64,000 nucleotides of DNA from NCBI GenBank assembly GCA_036874045.1, contig CM072335.1:26915501-26979500 (forward strand), read 5' to 3'. Source of the stretch: Cymodocea nodosa. Lineage: Eukaryota; Streptophyta; Magnoliopsida; Alismatales; Cymodoceaceae. This document shows, one piece after another, positions 12,101 through 22,621 of the stretch. How positions within the stretch are numbered: the first letter of the stretch is position 1; each line of letters opens with the position of its first letter. A program made the translations under genes and the position numbers. The notes below the pieces were generated by a model, which ran no database searches, was not told the origin of the DNA, and worked only from the letters and a program-made list of their open reading frames with translations.

Positions 12101-15100
12101 TGTCATTGTCTGAGTTCAACCAAAAGATCTCATAATGACATGTTCGCTGCCGTCAGTTTAACATGAAAAATATAAATATTTATGTTATGACTGGGAAAAA
12201 CATGGGTTATATCAGCTAGAAGTATGCAGTCTCCCCTGCAATACTAGGTAAAAAGGAAATCAACATAGACACAAGAAATGGATGCTCAGTGGCTGATGAG
12301 CATATCCTGCCACGCACCCCTGTCTACAAAAATGAATATTATGCTGGATTCAGAAATAACATAGGACAAATAATGGTCCTATTAAAGCTAAAGGAAAAAT
12401 ATTCACAGCAACAACCAAAGAATATGCATTTTCTGAAGAGAAAGATGAGAGCAAATAGAAGAAAAATAGAGAGGCAAAACATGTGCAGAACACAGATTTA
12501 CATGGTTTGGCAAGTTACCTATGTTCACGGCTGCATTAGGGTTTCACTAGGTATTCTCCAACCATTACAAAGACTGGAGGGCCTCTCCTTGTATGGGAGA
12601 AACTAGGGCACTGATGTAATGAATAAAATTACATAATACACTCCTATACGTCAAAAAAAATTTGCCTAGGGGATGCATGAATCAGGCTTCACACCCAACG
12701 ACTTCTTATAAAGTGAAATAATAATCTCAACTTTAGCTTTAACTGATTGATATTTACTCAGTAGTCAATAAAAAGTGGGGAAAAAAAATTCAAAATGTGA
12801 AAATGAAGCCTTTACCGCCCATTTATTTGATGGAACACCTCTCCATAACCTTGATGTCCATAACCTAGAAACATGTAAAGATACTCAGATTACCTTGATA
12901 AGACTTGCAACAAGATTCAGCATGCTGAGCCGGTTATGCTCCCAAAGAACAGGAAGCTGCAGAATTCAGTATTTCAAAGCAAAAGGAAAGAGGAATTAGA
13001 AAAAGGGATCACTAATTTATCAAAACTAAGATGGTTTCAAAACCTTACATTCAGTATTTTCTAGGGAAAACTGGTATCAACAATTCATTATTCACTGGAC
13101 CAAGAACTGCACATATCACATAATCAACCAATCTCTAGAGTCCTCCATGTGTCTGATAAGACTAGTATATGAATAATCTTTGCACATTTCACCAAATGTT
13201 AAGCACACTTTTTTTGAGTGGTAATGTTAGGCAATACTCTGGTGATATATAAACATTTAATTGATTTTTAGTATGGAATACTTTTTAAACAAAATTATCC
13301 TCTACATTTTAGATATTAAGAATCATAGATCTTATTATTCTATTACTTTCATTTCATATAAAAATAATATGCTCTCACATTGAAATAGATCTCTTAAGTA
13401 ATTTTCCTTTCTTTCTTAAAATTTAGTTTATAATTGATTGCAGCTAAAATTCTAAATAGATTTTTTTTTATTTTTATAATAGACAATGTTCATGACTAAT
13501 GGTCATACCCCTTTATAATTTTTCATCTAATTTTTATATCATGCATGATAAATGGTAGTTATAGACCAATGAACATTGCTTAAATTAATGTCTTAATGGC
13601 ATAATAATAATAATAAATATATATTTTTAATGATCAACAACATTATATCTACCAAGTAATTTAAATTATTTACATAAAATATGAATCCATGCAATGCATG
13701 TAAAGATGTCAATTACGTTGGGCCCAATTGATTTGGTTCCACACAATTTGACTATGTTGTTGATTGGATAAATGAGTGAAAATATTATAAAGGATAAGTT
13801 ATAATTTTATTTAAAATAGAGTATAAATTACACTAATTGAAGATGAGATTAGAGAAAATTAGCTTAGGTAATTTGATCGTATCTTTAAGAAACTAAATGA
13901 TGTACCATTTAATGAAGATTTAATTAATGTAGAAGCAACTAAAATAAGTAAACGAAGATTTAAATCTAGTTAGGAATTGTGAGAAAAGATTTAAATTTAT
14001 ATAATTTAATTGAAAATTTAAATATAGATAAAAATATATAAAAGAACAAAATTCATAAAACTAACCATACATAGTGGAATTATGACATGAAATTTTGTTA
14101 TACCAAATTTCTATAAATGCATGCAAAATGTATATCTTGTCGCAATTAATTTCCACAATGAATTTTTGCAGACAAACCTCACTTGCTTTGGGCCATTTTA
14201 CATGACTCACTTCAATGGTCAACTCAAAACAACCACCGTATATATAATTCCAGTCCTGCATACCACCATATATAGGGTACCTAGAAGAATTAAGAATCAA
14301 TTCAAAGCACTTATCAATGCAAAATACGTTACTGCAAAACTAGGTTTCAAGTAGTGGGTTTGGGGAGGTGTTGAATATTAACAGTGCTATAGCTGAGAAG
14401 AAACTTCAAAATTTTTATTTAGTTACCAATTTGCACCATTTGTAATTCCTCCCTGAAATTCATTGCTTTGTGACATATTGTGATGTGAGGTACTATAAAT
14501 TTTTGCCATGTACTGAAATGTCTTGTCATCAGGACATCCATGGTAACGTTTCCTGAAACTCAGAGTTATTAAAAACAAGTGAATTTTATATCTCTTATAA
14601 TATCTAAAAGACATAAAATCCTATGTATTACAAAGTCTATGATATTCTACTTGCAAAAAGAAATTAGCATTCTCGTCATAGAGAGTAGAAAAAAAATTAT
14701 AAAATCATATTCTACTTCACAATAGGTTATTCTAGGAGAAAAACTTAACTACATAACATAAATTGTTAACACTAGATGTTAATATCAATATTAGGATGAA
14801 AAAAACTGAAGTACATAAGAATCCAAGAATTAGATGGTGGAATCTAAAAAGTAAAAAGAAAATGATATTTAAAGATAACTTGTTATAAAAAGAATATATG
14901 AACAAAATGGAAATATAAACTTAAAAATGAAAGGACTACTTATATTAAAAAAATTATAATAACAACAATCTGAGGTATAATCCCATGAGGCCAACCACAT
15001 GGATCTTTATCTTTCAAATATTTCTATCTCTTGTCAAATCTTTGGTTAAATTACATAAATTTAAAACTTTTCTAACAATTTCCAACTAAATAGTTTTAGG

Positions 15101-18100
15101 TCTACCTCTACTTCTTTTAATTTTTTTATACTAATTAAATCTCTTCTCCTAACTGATGTATTCATTAATCTCCTAAAGATTATGATCAAACTACCTAAGT
15201 TAATTTTCTATTAACTTATCTACAACAGGTGCAATTTCTACTCTATTTCTAATAAAATCATTTTTTAGTTTATTTCTTATAGTATACCACTCATCCATAC
15301 AAGCACATGGATCTCGGTAACACCAATTTTTTGCATATAGTGATGCTTTATAACCAAGCATTCCGAGCTATAAAGCAAAGCTAGGTGAATGGTAATTTTA
15401 TAACATTTTCCTTTTAAGTTTTAGAGTATTTTTCTATCACATAACACCTTAGAAGTATTTCTTCACTTCATCTATCCTACTTTAATTCTATGAATAACAT
15501 CCTCTATAATTGCATCATTGCTACTTATTAAAGATTCTAAGTATTTAAAATATTGTTTTTATAAACTTTATGACCATCTATGTACATACCTTCATCATTA
15601 TTTCTAGTATATTCTACTTCACAATCATCCTCCACTTTCTCAATTTCTGTATATGGAACAAAAATCTTTACATAAGTCTGTGCAGGGTACCTATGCAGGT
15701 TTAATGTGTTGCACACAAATGACTGATTCATAATCTGTAAGAATGATCCACAATAAGGTATCTTAGATGATAATCAACCTATCTCAGATTCCTATATATA
15801 TGAATGAAGTGAATAATATAACCAGATGATTCTTTGAATGACTAGATAATATACAAGGACTGAATATTCAATCGAACTGATCATTTCTAACCTTCTAAAG
15901 AAATTGTTATCTTATATGGTAGAGACCTCAATAATTATTTTTTGATGAAGATGATTCCAATAATTTTCCATTATTGGAATAATAACAAGAAACTTTGTCT
16001 ACAATAACCCTTTTATACATAGCAATTGCTAAATTACTTGCCATCTAAAACACCAAATAAGTAGTGCACCAAATTGATGAAGCTCATAAAATTCCATTTA
16101 TGGGAATATCTATTATTACCTGTTGTCTGGGGTCCCATCCCAGGGATAATTTACAACAAGTGCACCCTGTTAAGAGGGTAAAAATCAGCTCACTGAAGGA
16201 TCAAGTTGGCCTACTTTCTACGTAATATCTTCTTTTTTAGTGTACAAAGAGAAATGATGAGCATATGCTTCTCTTCTAAAGCAATATAATGAAAACACCA
16301 TGGACCTAAGATATGAATGAAACAAGTGTCTTAACAAGTACAAGCACAAGCCAAAAAGATTCAACAAAATGGCAGATTTGGTGCGGTTCCTAAACAAAAC
16401 CCTTGTTCACATAGTGCTTTTTATGTTCCATTTGTGTTCACCAAGCTTCATGTTCCAACAGTAAAGATTAATCATTTTTGGTGTTTTAAAACTTCTTGAG
16501 TAATTCCCATGTATGATTTCCTGATATGTTTTGGAAATTAACCTGCTATTTTCTTGATTGAGCTGTAATCATCTTTCTATTTTCATTAAAAATGAAAATT
16601 TATGTAAAAATGCTGAATTAAAGAAGTGGATGTTCATAGTTGCTTGATGTGCAAATACACTAAAGATTTTACCCCATGCAAGCTTGCAGATGCTGTGAAA
16701 TGCTGCTCCCTAGTCCACATCATAACTGCTTTTGTCTCTGGTTGTCGGAGGTCCAGAATATCATTCATTGAGGAAAACTGCACATTTCAACTTCATTTCT
16801 TGTGATTTTAAGTTTTTCACTGGTGAATAATAGAAAAAAAACTAGTGACAGGAGATGCAAAAATTCATGCATAAAGAAGACATCAAGGGAAAATTGAGCA
16901 TTCACCTGGTCAGGAAAATCTCTATTTAAATCCACATTATTTGCATTTGCACGTTTCCTTAGAGAAAATCCATCAGGATTCCTTGTCGGAAGAATATGTA
17001 GGTGAACATTTTTTACAATCAATGTTGCCTATAATTGCCAGAAATTTATGTTTAATGATGGTAGGTACCTTAATCAAATGATAGTAACAGAAGGATGTGT
17101 CATGTGTGCAAATAACTACCAAGGGATCCTTCATGTAACTATCACATAACCAATTTGCCAGATACATAAGGAGCTCCCGGCCAACAGGTTCATCTCCATG
17201 CATGTTTCCAATGAACTGCATAACAAATTAGCTAGTTCAACTAAGCTCTATAGTAGTGGATTCCACGGGTGAAGTAGCTAAATATTTTAAGTGCTCCATA
17301 TAATTCTAGCCTCTAGGTGTCCTTGGGAAAAAGAAAATCCAGGTATGCAGTGTTGAGCACTATATCAATCTCATTATGAACGTGAAAGCATTCCACAAAC
17401 AAATATAAATTATTATAAATAGCATTAGGCTACATTTAGTGACAGCAAGGACAAATCATGTAGAACCAATGATAGATTCCCAGCACTCTTGCAAGCGATA
17501 ATAACAATTCCCTGTTGCAGCACATGTAGACCTAAAGTGACCTCCGGTGATGGAATTTTTATCAAAATTTTTGAACTACAGGTCAGTCCCACGTACCTTG
17601 AATGCAGGTTCAGCTTCTTCTTCACCTGGCTTGTCAGAAATTTCTATTACCCACTGGAAGCAATATAATGAAAAAATGTCATCAGTAATATAGATTACAA
17701 GTAAGATGTGACACTGTCAAGTGTCAACCCAATGAGATTTTCTGTAAAACAGAAGCTACAGGTAGATATATATGTAGCTGAACATAAAGATTGGAAGAGT
17801 AAATTACCAGAGGGACTCCTTTCACACTCTTTCCGATGCTTATATGTGATTTAATATTCTATCGAAATAAAAAAATGAGTCAAAATGGAGATTATGTATC
17901 TTAGATAAACGTATAATAAACTAGTGAAAGTTTGACGCTGCTGTGCAAATTTTGACATTCCACTAAATATAAAACAAAGCACCAAAAGTCACAATGAAGG
18001 AAACACATATTAGATAAACACATGCAGGACCACACAATACAAAAAAAACACAAAATTGTATTCCATGCAAAGTAAATAAATATCTCAGAAAGGGAGATAA

Positions 18101-20983
18101 TTGAATCAATAAGAGAAGATAACACTACCAATCTTGCACATTAAATTTATTAGTTTCATTGCAACTATTTTTCTTTTTTAACTGGTAGTTCTTTTTTTTT
18201 TTCTTTCTAACAAACATGTTTTAATTACCATTTTATGTAGAATTTTGTTGGCTTGCAATTTTGAGTCAATGAACTGATTCCACTAATTATTCATGAAATG
18301 CCTAACATCTGTGATTTCCTCATAAATTTCTCTATAATAACCAGAAGTTTTCCATTTTGAATTTAATATGATTTGGACAGAAGCTATCTGAGTAGAGAAA
18401 TGTATGGATGGTAGAGTTGTGAGTGTGGGAATCTATTCTTGTATTTGATCATGCACATTTCATTCATCTCTTATTGGATTTCTATCAGGCACAAGCATAA
18501 GCCCATCAATATTCTTATTCATGTCGTTAAAATAAACACCACCTATTTTTCCCCTACAAGAAACCTATTCACTGATTTTACAGTTTTTCTCCCTTTAAAA
18601 CCCCACTTTCCTTTTTCAAGATGCTCTCCCCTTCCTCCACCTCCTCATCTCCTCCAAGGGCAGGGATTTTTTCCCTTCTCTCTTCACTGTTGCTATTGAG
18701 GCTGCTGGGCTAGACTGGACCCATCCTGCTTCAACCTCCTGATTTTCATATGTGTCGGCCCCAGTTTCATGCACAATGCCATCCAGTGTGTTCATACAAT
18801 GTGGAGGCAATGCTTCAGCCTCCCACTCCACTTGTGCTTGCACTTGCTTCAGCCTCCCATTTTTCTCAGACTTCCACTTGTTTGATCATTTTGAGAAGTA
18901 AGTTCTGCTTCTGACGTGTGAGAGTTTTATTGAGAGATCTTAAGTCATGGTTTCCTGGTAAATGGGTGTGCTAAGAACACATTGATACATTTTTATTGTA
19001 ACAAGAGTTATGTCTAGGGCACCAGTGAGGTGTCCAGTAAAATGTCCATTAGAGGTGTAAAGCCTACTGTTATTAGCTTCAATATGGTGATTAATGAATA
19101 CTTCAAGTATGGAAACTTGTTTAAAGTCTTTGAGTTGAGGAAATTGATGGTAGAGTTCATATCATATCATACACAGATGTTCACATATGATATGATATAT
19201 ATAGAGAGAAAGGCATATCATATCAAAGAGGTTATCACATCTGTGTATTGCATCCTTAGTGAAGGGCATATCAAGTGAATGGAACTAGTACAAGTGAGAG
19301 TAATAGGAGGCCCATTCTGTGAAGTTAAACCAACCCTTATGCGTTCATACTTGGTAGGCACATTGAGGACAAAACCTTGCCGACTGTGGAGTTGTTGCAT
19401 CCCCAGTAGGGCACTCACAGTTAAGAAAACCTACGGCCTATTGAGATAGAACTGGGGGTTGCCACTGAAGATGAGAAAGTTTGTTGTTTTGTAGTGTGGC
19501 TTGTTAGTGACATTACAACCACTTGTCTTGTTTCAGAAGGAAAGCTTGTAAGCCAAATCTGATTGCCAAAACCCAGCGACATGGTGGTTTATTGTGCAGG
19601 TTAATGCATTGTGTTGTTGGTGGTAGATATCAATATATTATTGTGTTGTTAACTGTCGCATAAATGTTTGATGACGTTGATAATATTATTGTTTTGTTGC
19701 CTGTTATGTGGATGTAAGCCATTAAATTATAATTTATCAGTGCATGATTTCAGAAAATCCCATGGTAATTTCCTAAAATTAGGAGGATAGTATAAGGAAG
19801 GAGTGTTCACACTGAGTGACCTTTAGATGATCACTAATCCCTTTATCCTAATGTTTTTATCACAGATACATTACAGATAGAAAGATAACTTGGAAATATT
19901 TTCAAAGAAATTCTTGGAGCAACTGACCACAAACTAATGGGTCTGGGTAACGTAATAAAATTAAACTTCTTTCAGAGGATATTTGTGTTAGATGGCTTAC
20001 TATGGAGTTTCATAATAATTTCAAACTTAAATTTTAACACAACATAAATAAGTAATTGGGTAGATAAATAGAGAAAAAATTGGTAAAAGGACTGTTAAAA
20101 AATGCCTGAAAGATTACCACTGTTTATTTATGATTTTCAAATAAATAGCAATCACTTGAAGTTAGCAATTCATTTCAACGGTTATCACGTACATGAGAAA
20201 GATAATTATCAATCGATCTACTGAGCTCTGCTCGATCAAATGAACAACAAAATAAAGAATAAACTCGACACTTACCTATAGATTGTGGAAATATTAGCAC
20301 ATCTTTGCCTGAATTCTTTTACAAACTCTTCGAGTTTGGCATTAGACATATATCCATGGATTATATCTTCACTGGAAACCACATAGAAATTGATGCTTTA
20401 GTACACCAGAATAAATGAAAGAATGCCCAGCTATGTTTTGCAAAGACTTACGGTATTTGATATTCATTCTCATCGGAAAGACACCTATCGAGTATTCCAT
20501 ACATATGATCTACAGAAGTTTTCAAATAGTATGTAAAATACCCATACCAAACAATTCAAACTTTCAAACCGTTAAAAACATTGTTTTCCTGTTAAGGACT
20601 AACTGAAATATGGCAAAACTTCTTCTCAGAAGAAAATAAATATAATAAAAGTTGAAAAAAAATCGGAGACAACCTTTCCCATTAGCCAGCTCGCCTTGAA
20701 CAGAAACAATCTTTGAAGAGTTCACATATCTTTCCCCTAAAACATTAATTACCAAACGTCGTTAAGCAATCCAAAGCATCAATAAGATTCCCACGGTTCA
20801 TCCATACGCAAACATACAAACACGCTACAAAAACTAAAATCCGATGGCAAAGCTACGAGTGAGTGATTAAGAAATACGTGAGAGCCCCGGTGGTTGGCTC
20901 CCGCTGCCGCGGGCGGTGGCCGGGACGATGAAATGTGGCAAGGCGAGGGTTCCGAGGAGGACGGAAGAGAAGAGCAGATCCAT
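9099..20983 (-). CDS. SOL1: SOL1-type M14 zinc carboxypeptidase
   Basis: This is a membrane carboxypeptidase D-like enzyme; Arabidopsis SOL1 trims C-terminal Arg/Lys from CLE19 precursor. Exons on the minus strand: 20878-20983, 20674-20736, 20452-20509, 20276-20371, 17808-17838, 17597-17653, 17120-17215, 16906-17028, 16673-16777, 16120-16166, 14427-14552, 14178-14280, 12894-12956, about 12273-12323 (unsure), 11907-11970, 9099-9238. All junctions but those of the twelfth-to-last regions named unsure keep frame with GT-AG ends. A signal peptide ([18 protein letters not shown]) opens exon 1. Zinc ligands lie in [13 protein letters not shown] and SASLHG, the substrate site in [12 protein letters not shown], and the catalytic Glu in GCFELTIE. 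Exons 13-16 form the transthyretin-like domain ([11 protein letters not shown]). An in-frame stop follows DGCICH at 9099, before the expected membrane anchor, which lies in another frame. Gene identity is sure; whether it is intact is not. Confidence 0.88.
9780..10620 (-). mobile_element. Fossil Ty1/copia pol fragment
   Basis: On the minus strand the sequence resembles the late part of copia pol: a reverse-transcriptase active-site stretch reading VVYVDD near 10205-10228, and the RNase H end with a KHIEV-like stretch near 9940-9990. No LTRs, primer site or gag are recognised. It is a broken, many-times interrupted and probably old piece, lying in an intron of the SOL1-type gene beside a LINE fragment. 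Ends are approximate. Confidence 0.6.
10640..11810 (+). mobile_element. LINE fragment (reverse transcriptase and 3' part)
   Basis: In the plus direction, at 10778-10812, the frame reads [11 protein letters not shown], the hallmark of plant LINE reverse transcriptases; further along come MYENMISSI near 10875 and [11 protein letters not shown] near 10980. The rest is AT-rich and interrupted by many stops and shifts. It lies antisense to the host gene in the intron between the exons at 11907 and 9238, directly next to the copia piece. The 5' end is missing, as is usual for LINE copies. Confidence 0.7.
12219..12323 (-). other. Poorly resolved exon 14 of the SOL1-type gene
   Basis: After a good acceptor (TTTTTGTAG) the frame reads [17 protein letters not shown], matching the start of the transthyretin-like domain of SOL1 (TG-HGRI). 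It then runs to an in-frame TAG at 12216. The only phase-0 GT that joins exon 15 is a weak one (GTGTCT) after 12273, and it leaves out about a dozen residues normally present. Confidence 0.45.
13775..14105 (+). mobile_element. LINE 3' fragment, second copy
   Basis: This AT-rich stretch parallels the 3' part of the copy at 10640-11810: both share the words around TTAAAGGATAAGTTA, GAAGATGAGATTAGAGAAAATTA-like and the closing ATAGTGGAATTATGACATG. It lies in the intron between the exons at 14178 and 12956. Confidence 0.5.
14950..15740 (-). mobile_element. LINE 3' fragment, third copy
   Basis: On the minus strand the region carries the same LINE 3' part: a degenerate [20 protein letters not shown] stretch near 15565-15640, then the region that ends with GGATTATACCTCAGATTGTT near 14955-14985. 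It sits in the intron between the exons at 16120 and 14552, in the same direction as the host gene. Confidence 0.6.
17839..20275 (-). other. Large SOL1 intron (2.4 kb)
   Basis: This intron lies between the exons at 20276-20371 and 17808-17838. It holds AT-rich sequence, a C/T-rich stretch around 18600-18720 and an antisense fragment resembling a PPR gene (listed separately). I see no further exon. Confidence 0.6.
19030..19278 (+). pseudogene. Fragment resembling a PPR-repeat gene
   Basis: The plus-strand frame reads [19 protein letters not shown] and LRKLMVE, which match the consensus of a pentatricopeptide repeat (xVTYNxLIxGYCKxGxxxxAxxLxxxM). A partial second repeat (FTYDMI) follows and then the match ends. 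PPR proteins bind organellar RNA. Only about 1.5 repeats remain, with no signal for targeting and no flanking gene structure, so this looks like a pseudogene piece inside a SOL1 intron. Confidence 0.45.
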
Positions 20984-21193
20984 AACAACGGCATCCAGTT
21001 CTCGGCTTGAGCGAATTGCTACTGGTTGTCATCTGTTGATCTCTGAAGCTTCGACGACGCTCGTCATCGGTGCCGGCACCGGAGAATGCGCTCATCTAGG
21101 TGTCACGTTCGACGCTACCGTCGGTGGTGTTGTCCACGACCCATCTACTGCAGTCGATTCATCTAACCGAAGCGTTCCGGGTTGGATGATGAG

Positions 21194-21219
21194 TATATAT
21201 ATATATATATATATATATT
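21194..21219. repeat. (TA)n microsatellite upstream of SOL1
   Basis: About 13 TA units lie 210 bases upstream of the SOL1 start codon on the minus strand. The GC-rich block between (20880-21190) is the first exon and leader. Confidence 0.8.
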
Positions 21220-22621
21220 AATTTTTATGTATTTAACGAATATTTAGAGATAAATATAAACATTTGAATTTTATTTTTTATTTTTTATTTTTAAAGATGA
21301 ATCTTGTTTATTTTATTAATCGATAAAAACCACGTCGCTGTGGTCGAGGTGCATGTTTCCCATGCACGAATATGCTTATTTTTGGAAGATGGATTCCAGG
21401 ATAGTAATATCCTTCTCCTGTTCTCTCACTCTCTCTGAACAATTATTGAGTTTATGGAGACATACATATCAGTTGCCCTGAAATTGCTAGGACATGCAAT
21501 TGTGAATTAATTGTAGAGGAGAAGAGGTGGGGGGTTTGAAAAGTCGACTACGATGGGCATGAAGGTTGTTGGACCAAGAGAGAAGCTCTACCGGTAAAAT
21601 TTCAATTTCTTGTGTATTATATTTCTTTTATTTTTTTTAATATTGATGTTTACATTTACTAAGATTTAAATTTTAGTAAAAATGAAGGAACACTATTCCT
21701 GAACACCTAATCGATGACTTTTTTAGATCATCTGTGGATGGAAAAATACTTGGCTTAGTTAATTGGAAACCAAAATAGAAGGTACATGAAGAACTATGGC
21801 AGATTCTCCTATGGTAATTATAAAATGAAGAAGAGAATTCAATTTTAGATTTTGTTTTAATTTGTGATAAGAATCGATACAGGTTTGGATCTTTACTTAC
21901 ATTTAAAACCAAATTTGATGTTTTCCCCTTACTACAATAAATAGAGGGAAAATGTGAGAATTATAAGGTTATATTTGGAAGGAGATGAACCACACAACGA
22001 TGAAATAAACTTGCAAAAGTAATTAATTGAAAATTTTAGAACTGAGAAAAAAGACTTCTGTAAGACAACGAACGGATGAAAAGAAGAAGAAAAAAAATCA
22101 TGCGTTCCACCACATTGTATGATATTTTTAAGACAACGATTGTTACTTTGTTGTATCATTCAACATCCTTACAGTGTCAGATTGTCGTGAACACCCAAAA
22201 ATGGAACTTTAAATACAAGCAAACTAGATATTATAATTTTCCACACCATCTCATGATACACTTATTCCAAATAGAGTCGGAAGTGTAATGAAGCATACCA
22301 TATGGACAAACCAGGTTCTGTAATTTTGACATACGAGGCATAGGAAGGCCTCTAAGAAATATAAACTGAAAACAACCGTAAGAGACAAACGACTCGTCTG
22401 TGCAAAGGCACAAAGATCTCAGAACTCTCAAAGAACTAATGACACACCTCCTGGGCATACCTTCGAATTCTCCGACTGCCATTCTACTAGGCGACATTGC
22501 AGAATGCCTGCATCGTCTCTCCATCAGTAAGAAAGCATCATATACATTTAAGCTTCAAACAGTAGCAAATAAAGCGGGTTAATGCCCATCTCCATCAGTA
22601 GAATTCATGGGCACGACTATT
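21220..22621. other. Intergenic region between SOL1-type gene and the next minus-strand gene
   Basis: The stretch holds the distal SOL1 promoter and the 3' UTR of the gene ending at 22622. Short CT-rich words occur near 21417-21440. I see no convincing coding sequence; the longer open frames have no recognisable similarity. Confidence 0.5.

Noticed and set aside
12289-12606. Plus-strand frame of 105 codons
   Set aside because: It overlaps SOL1 exon 14 in antisense and resembles no protein; the GC-richer patch at 12500-12600 may be an unidentified repeat.
20779-21095. Two longer frames over SOL1 exon 1 (MPLLWICSS... and MSAFSGAG...)
   Set aside because: The shorter frame from 20983 gives a real signal peptide and splices in phase with exon 2; the others do not.
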